The notes under the pieces are model-generated. The model was given only the letters and a program-made list of their open reading frames with translations, was not told where the DNA came from and ran no database searches. Position numbers and translations under genes: made by a program. DNA of 12,150 bases from Cyclobacteriaceae bacterium (GTDB lineage: Bacteria > Bacteroidota > Bacteroidia > Cytophagales > Cyclobacteriaceae): assembly GCA_025455225.1 (NCBI GenBank), contig JALOMY010000043.1:1-12150 (forward strand). The letters run 5' to 3'. Of the stretch, positions 1-6,679 are shown in pieces (the first letter of the stretch is position 1; each line of letters starts with the position of its first letter).

Positions 1-1
1 T

Positions 2-661
2 ACGAATAAGGAAGGTATAACCGGGCCCAATTACCGTGACTTATTTCCTACACCACCCCCTCCAGGCCTGGTACCGAGTTGTGCTGAAGGTGGAGTCATA
101 GGCGTTCTCCCGGGTATCATTGGCAGCCTTCAAGCTAATGAAGTAATCAAAGTGATTTCAGGTATTGGTGATCCGCTTGCCGGAAGATTATTCTTATTTG
201 ATGCTTTGAGTTTCGAAACACGTATTCTCAAACTGGCAAAAGATCCTGAAAATCCTTTAACAGGAAAGAATCCTACATTGAAAGGATTAGTCGATTATGA
301 AGAATTTTGCGGCTTATATGATATCGAAAACGGGAAAAGTAAAGTGAAGGAAGTCACAGTACATGAGTTCAAACAAATGATCGAAAGTCAGCACGATTAC
401 CAGTTAATTGATGTTAGGGAACCCTATGAGTATGAAATCGTTAACCTGGGTGGAGAATTGATACCCTTAAATACCATAGAGAATTCGCTGGAAAAGCTTC
501 GTTCGGATAAACGGGTAATTGTACTTTGCCGTAGCGGTGTACGCAGTGTACGTGCCATTGAAACCCTTGAAAAAAAATATGGATTCAGCAATTTATACAA
601 CCTTAAAGGTGGAGTATTAGCTTGGGTGAATGAGATTGACCCAAGTCTGGCGAAGTATTAA
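2..661 (+). CDS. moeB: MoeB/ThiF/HesA-family adenylyltransferase with C-terminal rhodanese domain (5' truncated)
   Basis: The frame is open from base 2, so 219 residues plus the stop are visible and the N-terminal nucleotide-binding half lies outside the window. The first ~70 residues are the end of an E1-like adenylyltransferase: an NYRDLFP stretch, the CAEGGV segment (Cys codon 80-82) and the GIIGSLQANEVIKVISG helix of MoeB/ThiF proteins. After a linker of ~45 residues comes a rhodanese domain with LIDVREPYEYE and the active-site loop CRSGVRS (Cys codon 527-529), ending in LKGGVLAW. Family members adenylate the C-terminal Gly-Gly of a sulfur-carrier protein (MoaD or ThiS); the rhodanese Cys carries the persulfide, as in eukaryotic MOCS3/Uba4. 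The role is cytoplasmic sulfur transfer for molybdopterin or thiamine; which one cannot be decided without upstream neighbours, so the symbol is tentative. The GTG at 152 is an internal Val codon, not a start. The usual C-terminal zinc CxxC is not seen; only one Cys (in EEFCG) remains there. Confidence 0.9.
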   Translation, partial: TNKEGITGPNYRDLFPTPPPPGLVPSCAEGGVIGVLPGIIGSLQANEVIKVISGIGDPLAGRLFLFDALSFETRILKLAKDPENPLTGKNPTLKGLVDYEEFCGLYDIENGKSKVKEVTVHEFKQMIESQHDYQLIDVREPYEYEIVNLGGELIPLNTIENSLEKLRSDKRVIVLCRSGVRSVRAIETLEKKYGFSNLYNLKGGVLAWVNEIDPSLAKY

Positions 662-745
662 TCGCAAACCATTTTCTATTTCGTATTAGGGTAAACCCAT
701 TTGAATAATTCCTGTAGGTAATTATTTAATGTTGATTTACATTCA

Positions 746-765
746 AGGGACTGAATTAAGTCCCT
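746..765. promoter_or_regulatory. Perfect inverted repeat in the leader of the CocE-type hydrolase gene
   Basis: AGGGACT (746-752) and AGTCCCT (759-765) form a perfect 7-bp stem around a 6-base GAATTA loop, ending five bases before the ATG at 771. No T-run follows, so it is a poor intrinsic terminator for the upstream adenylyltransferase gene. It sits where a ribosome would bind, so it could be a 5'-UTR hairpin affecting translation, or a palindromic operator. The structure is seen directly; a function is inference. Confidence 0.4.
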
Positions 766-770
766 GTATC

Positions 771-2648
771 ATGAAACGATTCTTCCCATTTCTTATCCTC
801 CTGATTCTGCCTGTCGTTGTATTCGCGCAACAGAACACCGATATATTTTCGAAACTGCAGGAAATTGCCATTATCGAGCAAAAGGTAATGATGCCCATGC
901 GGGATGGAGTACGACTGGCTACGGATATTTACCGTCCGAAAGGTGATGTTAGGGTTCCTATCATTTTTTCAAGAACTCCCTATAATTTCAATACCTGGGG
1001 AGATGGGCAATTCCGGTCCCGATCGCTGGAAGCTGCATTGGATGCCGTTCAACGAGGATATGCCTATGTTGTTCAAAATGAACGTGGAAAATTTTTTTCA
1101 GAAGGAGAATGGGACATACTAGGAACTCCTCTGTCGGACGGATATGATGCCTTCTCGTGGCTTTCCTCCCAACCCTGGTCGAATGGAAAAATCGGACTTA
1201 TCGGATGTTCTTCAACCGCAGAATGGCAAATGGCAGTTGCCTCCATGGAGCATCCTGCACTGGCTGCTATGGTAGCTCAAGGATATGGTGCCGGTGTTGG
1301 ACGTGTTGCCGGATATTACGAGCAAGGCAACTGGTATCGGGGCGGAGCTCAGCAAATGTTATTTACAGCATGGTTGTATGGAACTCAAACCGACAAGTAT
1401 CGTCCTATGTTTCCCAAAGACATTCCACAGGAAGACCTGGTGCGCGTACAACGATTCTACGATCTCGCTCCGGAAATGCCTCCGGTTGACTGGTCACAGG
1501 CATTAAGACATTTACCGGTGAAAGGTATCATCAAAAACGTCAATGGATCCGTTGGTATTTACGATAAGATGATCGTTCGTAAACCCAATGATCCGGCCTG
1601 GTATCAGGGAGGTCTTTACCATGATTCAATGCCCCTTAATGTACCCTCATTCTGGTTTGTTTCGTGGTACGATGTTTCTACAAGTCCCAACCTGGCGTTG
1701 TTCAATCACGTCCGTAAGCAAGCACGAAGTAAAGATATTGCCGACAATCAATACCTGGTAATCGCCCCCACCCTTCATTGTTCTTTTAAACGGGCTACAG
1801 CAAATACAATTGTTGGTGAGCGAAGCATGGGAGACGCCCGACTGAATTACGATGAACTTACCTGGAAGTGGTTCGACCTGCAAATGAAAGGATCAACAAA
1901 TGATTTCAGGCAAACTACACCTCGTGTTCAGTATTTTACGATGGGCAGCAACCAATGGCAGGCATCCGAAACATGGCCCCCTGCCAATGCGGTAATGACT
2001 GATTTCTTTTTAACCAGTGAAGGAAAAGCCAATACCCGTAATGGAAATGGCAAGCTGGTAAGCCGGGTGCCGTCAGCTAATAAGCCCGATACTTTTAATT
2101 ATGATCCCGCCAATCCGGTTCCTTCCTACGGAGGAAATGTTTGTTGTACCGGTAACGCAGTAACCGGAGGTTCATTTGATCAAGCAGAAATGGAACTTCG
2201 GGATGACATCCTGGTTTATACTTCCGAGCCGCTAACGGAAGGAATTGAAGTAAGTGGTTTTATCGAAGCAACACTTTATGTATCCAGCGATGTGAAAGAT
2301 ACCGATGTTACGCTTAAACTAATTGATGTCACTCCGGATGGAAAAGCCTATAACCTGGATGAAACCATTCAGCGCCTACGCTACCGTGAAGGATACGATA
2401 AAGAAGTCTTTATGGAATCAGGAAAGGTTTACCAGGTTAAACTAACCCCGCTTTCTACGAGCAATTACTTCGCTAAAGGACACCGGATACGGATTGAAAT
2501 CTCCGGCAGCAACTTTCCCCGGTTTGAACGGAATTTGAATACCGGTGGAAACAATTACGATGAAAAAGAAGGTGTGATTGCTCACACCTCCATCCATCAT
2601 TCAAAAAAATATCCGTCTGTTTTACGTTTGCCCGTAATCAGAAAATGA
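771..2648 (+). CDS. Secreted CocE/NonD-type alpha/beta hydrolase (peptidase S15 family)
   Basis: This 625-residue protein starts with a clear Sec signal peptide (MKRFFPF, a hydrophobic run, then VFA before QQ, about 20 residues). That is why I prefer the ATG at 771; the frame also offers ATG 729, which would add 14 residues before the signal. The mature part opens with MMPMRDGVRLATDIYRP, the usual beginning of X-Pro dipeptidyl-peptidase S15 / cocaine esterase-like domains. Likely triad: Ser147 in GCSSTAEWQ, Asp301 in SWYDVS and His336 in PTLHCSF. The C-terminal ~220 residues fit the jelly-roll domain of this family (LTEGIEVSGFIEATLYVSS, HRIRIEISGSNFPR). Known members hydrolyse esters, amides or acyl-amino acid derivatives; the substrate here is unknown, and the location is periplasmic or extracellular. 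The elbow is GxSSTA rather than the commoner GxSYxG. The gene converges on the hemerythrin gene with 13 bases between stops and no clear terminator. Confidence 0.9.
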   Translation: MKRFFPFLILLILPVVVFAQQNTDIFSKLQEIAIIEQKVMMPMRDGVRLATDIYRPKGDVRVPIIFSRTPYNFNTWGDGQFRSRSLEAALDAVQRGYAYVVQNERGKFFSEGEWDILGTPLSDGYDAFSWLSSQPWSNGKIGLIGCSSTAEWQMAVASMEHPALAAMVAQGYGAGVGRVAGYYEQGNWYRGGAQQMLFTAWLYGTQTDKYRPMFPKDIPQEDLVRVQRFYDLAPEMPPVDWSQALRHLPVKGIIKNVNGSVGIYDKMIVRKPNDPAWYQGGLYHDSMPLNVPSFWFVSWYDVSTSPNLALFNHVRKQARSKDIADNQYLVIAPTLHCSFKRATANTIVGERSMGDARLNYDELTWKWFDLQMKGSTNDFRQTTPRVQYFTMGSNQWQASETWPPANAVMTDFFLTSEGKANTRNGNGKLVSRVPSANKPDTFNYDPANPVPSYGGNVCCTGNAVTGGSFDQAEMELRDDILVYTSEPLTEGIEVSGFIEATLYVSSDVKDTDVTLKLIDVTPDGKAYNLDETIQRLRYREGYDKEVFMESGKVYQVKLTPLSTSNYFAKGHRIRIEISGSNFPRFERNLNTGGNNYDEKEGVIAHTSIHHSKKYPSVLRLPVIRK

Positions 2649-2661
2649 TTGGAGAATTTTA

Positions 2662-3351
2662 TCAAGCTACACTTACATGTACCTTTTCCAGATTTGCCTG
2701 AATTGATTCCCATCGTTCGGGAGATAAAGTCTGTGCCGCTACCTGTTTAAAGGCCGAAAAAACTTCAGCAGGTGCATTCATCTGAATTCCGGTTAACCAT
2801 TCGGTTGCTTCTGCATCGTTGATGCCTCCGAATATCCATTTCGCATAGCTCATCATCTTGGCAGGAGGAATATTCTTAACCAACTCCTGTTCAATGCTAC
2901 GGATTTGCTCATCCGAATAAGCATTCCAGAGAGCCTGGTTAAGCATAGTCTCTTCTTTATTCATATGATAGAGATTGAATGCCACAAATTCATTTAATGT
3001 ATAGAAAATCCGATTACCTATTATTTCGCGGTCTTCATCCCTACGGGCATCGAACCAGGCTTTTAACTGGTCTTGCAGAACAGCAGACAATCGATGGTCT
3101 TCCTCATGTTCCTTTTGAAACAAGGTGGATACATCCGGATTAATCTTTTCAAGGGGCTCATTAAAATAGTGGTCTTCACCATGAGCATGGCTTTCAAAGA
3201 GATTCAGAACAAGTTGAACTTGTTCCATAACAGCCGATCCGTCAGATCGACTGGCCAGGTTTGCCTGCTGAAGTCGTGTAGCCGTGGAATACATTAATAA
3301 TCGAAGGCCCTTGTGTACTAAACGGAAGGAATTATGTCGTTTCAGATCCAT
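2662..3351 (-). CDS. Hemerythrin-like (HHE) cation-binding domain protein
   Basis: This is a 229-residue cytoplasmic protein with no signal peptide or membrane segment. Residues ~5-140 look like a hemerythrin four-helix bundle and show a full candidate diiron ligand set: His13 (LVHKGLR), His55 and Glu59 (HAHGE), His82 and His86 (EHEEDHRL), and His129 with Glu133/134 (HMNKEE). The last ~90 residues are predicted mostly helical and I do not recognise a second domain. Family members bind oxygen, nitric oxide or iron, or act in oxidative and nitrosative stress responses; the role here is not known. I chose the ATG at 3351 because an A-rich stretch (AAATAGAAAAGAA) precedes it and the domain begins immediately; an in-frame ATG at 3375 and a TTG at 3393 are alternatives. 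The 66-residue membrane protein gene lies 146 bases upstream on the same strand. Confidence 0.82.
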   Translation of the reverse strand: MDLKRHNSFRLVHKGLRLLMYSTATRLQQANLASRSDGSAVMEQVQLVLNLFESHAHGEDHYFNEPLEKINPDVSTLFQKEHEEDHRLSAVLQDQLKAWFDARRDEDREIIGNRIFYTLNEFVAFNLYHMNKEETMLNQALWNAYSDEQIRSIEQELVKNIPPAKMMSYAKWIFGGINDAEATEWLTGIQMNAPAEVFSAFKQVAAQTLSPERWESIQANLEKVHVSVA

Positions 3352-3497
3352 TTCTTTTCTATTTGGTTTTAGCATCCTAAACGGCAAAACCAATTGGAAA
3401 TCCTACGCTTACCGGAGCATCAAATACGATGGAGGGAGTATTTAGGGGCAATTACTGAAATTCTTAATCCAAAACTATTCCGTCAACTGATTAACGA

Positions 3498-3698
3498 TCA
3501 AGCCAATTTCAATATTCGAAAAGGGAAGAGTAAAAGGGCACCAATCATTTTAAAAACTAAATCCAGCGTAAATCCAATGATTCGGAAAGGCAGAAGGATC
3601 AGCCAGATTAATGGAAAAAGAATAATAATAAGCAGGGCAATTGGCCAGCATAATACCAAAAGTATGGCCCATAATACAACACCAAGGAAGAGTCGCAT
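3498..3698 (-). CDS. Small hydrophobic membrane protein, 66 residues
   Basis: The product is almost entirely apolar: after MRLFLGVVLW it has two or three membrane-spanning stretches broken by short basic motifs, LLPFRIIG and LLFPFRILK. The repeated LPFR pattern and the WAILLVLCWPIALL segment resemble a family of short uncharacterised membrane proteins I associate with Bacteroidota. It would sit in the inner membrane; no function can be assigned. The start is an ATG at 3696-3698, and an in-frame TGA four codons upstream excludes a longer protein. A 102-codon frame covers it on the opposite strand, but that product (many Lys, Arg, Asn and Ile, no domain) looks like antisense noise. A TATTTTG-like element (complement of 3736-3742), about 37 bases upstream of the start, could be a degenerate Bacteroidota -7 box. 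Confidence 0.68.
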   Translation of the reverse strand: MRLFLGVVLWAILLVLCWPIALLIIILFPLIWLILLPFRIIGFTLDLVFKMIGALLLFPFRILKLA

Positions 3699-3799
3699 AT
3701 AGAATCAGTTTCTGCATGGCACTCAATGATGAGACCAAAATACGGAAATCCTGGTTGTCAATAGGTTACAATGAATTTGAATCGCGTACAGTTGCAAAA

Positions 3800-3828
3800 T
3801 TGAACACAAGCATGTTCACGATTGAACA
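3800..3828. repeat. TTGAACA direct repeat with an inverted copy, upstream of the MaoC gene
   Basis: TTGAACA occurs at 3800-3806 and again at 3822-3828, 22 bases apart. Between them TGTTCA (3813-3818) is the exact inverse of the last TGAACA (3823-3828), with a CGAT spacer. The cluster lies 39-67 bases before the MaoC ATG and 102-130 bases upstream of the divergent small membrane protein gene. Spacing of about two helical turns suits an operator or a small hairpin, but this is pattern-based only. Confidence 0.3.
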
Positions 3829-3866
3829 GCAAGGATAAATGATCGATTCTTTCTATTTTAGTGAAT

Positions 3867-4331
3867 ATGCCACAGGTTATTATTAACAATTTTGCTGAGT
3901 TTGAACAATTCACTGGCAAGGAAATCGGGGTATCTGATTATCTGAAAATCACCCAGGAACAAATCAATTTATTTGCTGACGCCACCCTCGATCATCAATG
4001 GATCCATACCAATCCTGAGCGAGCGCAATTGGAGAGCCAATTCAAATCAACTATTGCGCATGGATATCTTACGCTTTCCTTAATACCATACTTGTGGGAG
4101 CAAATAGCACAGGTAAATAATTATACTATGCTGGTTAATTATGGAATTGAAAATCTAAAGTTCAATCAGCCAGTATTAGTCAACCAGGAGGTTCGTTTAC
4201 GGGTTTCACTGCAAGCCATTACAAATTTGCGCGGGATTGCAAAGACCGAAATGGTGGTAAAACTTGAAATTAAAGACAACCCTAAACCTGCTTTTACAGC
4301 TACTATTGTTTTCCTGTATCACTTCAAATAG
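3867..4331 (+). CDS. MaoC-like hot-dog dehydratase / (R)-specific enoyl-CoA hydratase family
   Basis: This 154-residue protein has the single hot-dog fold of MaoC/NodN-type hydratases. The hydratase signature is recognisable: Asp42 and His47 in the segment DHQWIHTNPERA, followed by AHGYLTLSL (His65-Gly66), with the C-terminal strands NYGIENLKFNQPV and VRLRVSLQAI. Members hydrate trans-2-enoyl-CoA to (R)-3-hydroxyacyl-CoA in the cytoplasm, feeding beta-oxidation variants or polyhydroxyalkanoate synthesis; small stand-alone copies are often of unknown substrate. Translation could begin at GTG 3861, but the ATG at 3867, two codons on, is preferred. It appears to be a single-gene unit: the upstream gene is divergent and the next gene is convergent across a small hairpin. 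The acyl-CoA oxidase-like gene 5 kb away could supply its substrate, which is inference only. Confidence 0.87.
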   Translation: MPQVIINNFAEFEQFTGKEIGVSDYLKITQEQINLFADATLDHQWIHTNPERAQLESQFKSTIAHGYLTLSLIPYLWEQIAQVNNYTMLVNYGIENLKFNQPVLVNQEVRLRVSLQAITNLRGIAKTEMVVKLEIKDNPKPAFTATIVFLYHFK

Positions 4332-4344
4332 GTACCGGAAATCC

Positions 4345-4363
4345 AAAATCCTGATGGGATTTT
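4345..4363. terminator. Candidate bidirectional terminator between convergent genes
   Basis: AAAATCC (4345-4351), a TGATG loop and GGATTTT (4357-4363) form a perfect 7-bp hairpin starting 14 bases after the MaoC stop and 28 bases from the stop of the convergent hypothetical gene. The A-run on one side and T-run on the other give either strand a short U-tail. Only two pairs are G:C, so the stem is weak. The heptamer TACCGGA flanks it as a direct repeat (4333-4339 and 4363-4369). Confidence 0.5.
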
Positions 4364-4390
4364 ACCGGAGCATAGATATGAAAGACAGAC

Positions 4391-4705
4391 TTATTTCAAT
4401 ACAATTTCAATAGTGCTCGAAATTTTCAATTCCTTACCCTGTTCCCTGGCAGCGTCTAGCAATTCCTTTAAGGACAACCGAACCTGACTAAGTTCTGCAA
4501 TTCGCCTTTCAGAATGAGAAACATCACCATTGTACTTTTCTTTAATTGATAAAATCTCCCGGTTGTGATAATTAATCTTGGACATGATTAATTCGTTCAG
4601 AATTTTACCCGCATCTTCCGGAGTAAACTTGCCATCAATCAATTTCAATACATGTACATTTTCCACGAGATCGGTAATTTGAGTTTCTAATAGGGAATTC
4701 ACCAT
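4391..4705 (-). CDS. Small conserved-looking hypothetical protein, 104 residues
   Basis: This is a soluble, charged, mostly helical protein with no signal peptide or membrane segment. It reads like two helical segments (KLIDGKFTPEDAGKILNELI, then SHSERRIAELSQVRLSLKEL) and ends in a beta-prone LKISSTIEIVL tail. The order 'IDGxFxPEDA ... KINYHN ... SERRIxEL ... ISSTIEI' reminds me of an uncharacterised family in Bacteroidota, but I cannot name a domain and no function should be assumed. The ATG at 4703-4705 is the only plausible start. It is divergent from the LysR regulator across 122 AT-rich bases, the classical arrangement for a LysR target, so regulation by that protein is possible but unproven. 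Confidence 0.72.
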   Translation of the reverse strand: MVNSLLETQITDLVENVHVLKLIDGKFTPEDAGKILNELIMSKINYHNREILSIKEKYNGDVSHSERRIAELSQVRLSLKELLDAAREQGKELKISSTIEIVLK

Positions 4706-4827
4706 CGCTAATCAGTAAAGGTTTTACAAAAAAAACTTGACTCTGTGATTTGATGAAACAAATTTCAATATTTTAAAGCATATATTTCTATTTATTATTA
4801 TAATAACAAGTATTAACAATTCTTATA
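4706..4827. promoter_or_regulatory. AT-rich divergent intergenic region between the hypothetical gene and LysR
   Basis: These 122 bases must hold the promoters of both flanking genes. Visible elements: TATATTTC at 4781-4788, one base off the Bacteroidota -7 consensus TAnnTTTG but without a TTTG at the right -33 distance; a 12-bp perfect palindrome TTATTATAATAA (4795-4806); and a direct repeat TAACAA at 4804-4809 and 4814-4819, one helical turn apart, just before the LysR start. In DNA this AT-rich such patterns arise easily, so none is firm; a LysR-binding site is expected here from family behaviour. Confidence 0.35.
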
Positions 4828-5751
4828 ATGAATTACACCCTTCATCAGCTTCAGATTTTTCTCAAGATCAAGGAAACTGGCAGCATCACCAAAGCAGCAG
4901 AAGCCCTGCATCTCACCCAACCTGCTGTATCCATTCAATTAAAAAATTTCCAGGATCAATTTGATATCGCTTTAACAGAAGTAGTTGGGCGCAAATTATT
5001 CATCACGGATTTCGGAAAGGAAATCGCTCTGGCGGCTGAACGCATTATGGACGAAGTTCAGAAAATTGATTACCGGTCTTCATCGTTTAAAGGCAAATTG
5101 TACGGTCGTTTAAAGATTTCGGTAGTTTCTACCGGTAAATATGTTATACCCTATTTCCTTTCCGGATTTGTCAGTCAGCATGAATCCATTGAATTATTAC
5201 TCGATGTAACCAATAAGCAGAGGGTAACCGAAAACCTCGAGAAAAATGAGATTGACTTCGGTTTGGTTTCGGTTCTGCCGGAGCGAATTAAAATTGAAAA
5301 AATTGAATTAATGAGTAATAAACTTTACCTCGTAAGCAATGCCGATGTTCGGAAATCACAAAAGGCAAACGATCGTAAACTATTGAGTTCACTTCCATTG
5401 ATTTTTCGGGAAAGCGGTAGCAGCACACTGCAGATTATGGAAAAATTTATGCTTAAGCATCATTTACCCCTGAAAAAGAAAATGGAATTAACTTCGAACG
5501 AAGCTGTAAAGCAAGCGGTAATGGCTGGCTTGGGAAGTTCCATCATGCCTTTGATTGGAATACGGAATGAGCTAAACAATGGAAGCCTCCAGATTATACC
5601 TATTAAAGGCCTTCCTATTCAATCTACCTGGAATCTTATTTGGCTTAAGGGAAAAAAATTATCACCAGTAGCCTCAGCGTTTCTGGATTACATCAAACGT
5701 AATAAATCCGCCATCATTAAAGAAAAATTTGATTGGTATGAAAAGTATTAA
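4828..5751 (+). CDS. LysR-type transcriptional regulator
   Basis: This 307-residue protein has the normal LysR length. Residues 1-60 form the winged helix-turn-helix: MNYTLHQLQIFLKI, then GSITKAAEALHLTQPAVSIQ, then LFITDFGKEIALAAERI before the linker helix. Residues ~90-295 form the periplasmic-binding-protein-like effector domain (YGRLKISVVSTGKYVIPYFL, IDFGLVSVLPE, SNEAVKQAVMAGLGSSIMPL). The VSTGKYVIPYFLSGF stretch resembles the CysL/CbbR-like branch, but the effector cannot be read from the sequence. It is a cytoplasmic DNA-binding protein, expected to control the divergent hypothetical gene, its own promoter and perhaps the ThuA gene. Its TAA stop shares its last A with an ATG at 5751 in the ThuA frame, so the two genes probably share a transcript. 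Confidence 0.93.
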   Translation: MNYTLHQLQIFLKIKETGSITKAAEALHLTQPAVSIQLKNFQDQFDIALTEVVGRKLFITDFGKEIALAAERIMDEVQKIDYRSSSFKGKLYGRLKISVVSTGKYVIPYFLSGFVSQHESIELLLDVTNKQRVTENLEKNEIDFGLVSVLPERIKIEKIELMSNKLYLVSNADVRKSQKANDRKLLSSLPLIFRESGSSTLQIMEKFMLKHHLPLKKKMELTSNEAVKQAVMAGLGSSIMPLIGIRNELNNGSLQIIPIKGLPIQSTWNLIWLKGKKLSPVASAFLDYIKRNKSAIIKEKFDWYEKY

Positions 5752-5807
5752 TGAGTTCGCGAAACCAAAAAATCCATTTTAACTTCAATGAATACAATCG
5801 ATTGATC

Positions 5808-6620
5808 ATGAAAACACGAAGAGATTTCTTATCCAAATCCTTATTGATTGGCGCTTCTTCCCTCCTTCCTTTTCGTATTCCCGCCCTCAATACCAGGACA
5901 GAATTACCGTCTCTCAAAGGAAGAACGATTTTATTTACGTATGGCGGATGGGAAGGTCATGAGCCACAAAAATTTGCGGACTATCTTATACCGTGGCTCA
6001 GGCAGGAAGGCGCTGAAGTACATTCTTCACCAACACTGACGCCATATTCCGATAAAGATTTTATGAAAACCATAGACCTGGTAATTCAGATCTATACCAT
6101 GTCAACGATAACGCCTGAACAAGAGGCGGGATTATTAGAAGCCATCAAAGTACAGGGTACCGGTATTGCCGGCTGGCATGGTGGTCTTTGCGATTCGTTT
6201 CGCAATAATACTGAATACCAATACATGACCGGGGGCCAATGGGTAGCCCATCCGGGCGGAATAGTTGATTACAATGTTCATATTGTTGATCAACAAGATG
6301 GGATTTCGAGCGGTTTATCGAATTTCTCCATGCGAAGTGAACAATACTACATGCATATTGATCCGAATGTGAAAGTATTAGCTACTACCCGGTTTAGCGG
6401 AACCCACGATTCCTGGATTGAAGGTTGTATTATCCCTGTAACCTGGAAGAAGACCTATGGAAAAGGAAGGGTTTTTTACACATCACTCGGGCACAATTTG
6501 CAACATGTGCTGGATAAACCCGAAGCCATGACCATGATAAAACGAGGAGTGCAATGGGCGAGCGCGAGTAAATATGAATCTAACGAACCTTGGGTAAACC
6601 CACTATATTCAAAAATGTAA
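5808..6620 (+). CDS. Tat-exported ThuA-domain protein (trehalose utilisation-like)
   Basis: This 270-residue protein begins with a twin-arginine signal: TRRDFLSKS (Arg4-Arg5) followed by a short apolar segment to about residue 22. The rest is a ThuA domain with the class I glutamine amidotransferase-like fold: ILFTYGGWEGHEP near residue 41, AGWHGGLCDSF near 121, SEQYYMH near 177, and the C-terminal PVTWKKTYGKGRVFYTSLGH near 210-229. ThuA was linked to trehalose and sucrose use in rhizobia; in Bacteroidota such exported proteins commonly accompany sugar or glycoside degradation, but the biochemical activity is not settled. The frame is open back to ATG 5751, which overlaps the LysR stop, but that start would put 19 extra residues before the Tat signal, so ATG 5808 is preferred. 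The location is periplasmic. The gene converges on the acylase gene with 59 bases between stops. Confidence 0.88.
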   Translation: MKTRRDFLSKSLLIGASSLLPFRIPALNTRTELPSLKGRTILFTYGGWEGHEPQKFADYLIPWLRQEGAEVHSSPTLTPYSDKDFMKTIDLVIQIYTMSTITPEQEAGLLEAIKVQGTGIAGWHGGLCDSFRNNTEYQYMTGGQWVAHPGGIVDYNVHIVDQQDGISSGLSNFSMRSEQYYMHIDPNVKVLATTRFSGTHDSWIEGCIIPVTWKKTYGKGRVFYTSLGHNLQHVLDKPEAMTMIKRGVQWASASKYESNEPWVNPLYSKM

Positions 6621-6650
6621 ACTGGAAGTTTAATCATCAGGCTTTCCTAT

Positions 6651-6670
6651 CAGGAATACTTAATTCCCTG
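6651..6670. terminator. Weak imperfect hairpin between convergent stops
   Basis: CAGGAAT (6651-6657) can pair with ATTCC(C)TG (6663-6670) with one bulged C around an ACTTA loop. It lies between the ThuA stop (6620) and the acylase stop (6680). Neither strand has a T-run after it, so a terminator role is only positional guesswork. Confidence 0.25.
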
Positions 6671-6679
6671 GTTATTGGT

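Noticed and set aside
689..698. GGGTAAACCC palindrome after the adenylyltransferase stop.
   Set aside because: The arms are only 3-4 bp with a 2-4 base loop and no T-run; too small to call.
700..734. Possible promoter TTTG (700-703) with TAATGTTG (727-734) before the CocE-type gene.
   Set aside because: The spacer is 23 bases instead of 19-21 and the -7 box has a mismatch, so the match is not better than chance in AT-rich DNA.
3394..3702. Plus-strand 102-codon open frame opposite the small membrane protein gene.
   Set aside because: Low-complexity Lys/Arg/Ile/Asn-rich product with no domain; it is explained as the antisense of a hydrophobic gene.
3641..3838. 65-codon plus-strand frame before the MaoC gene.
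   Set aside because: No recognisable features; it overlaps the small membrane gene and the divergent regulatory region.
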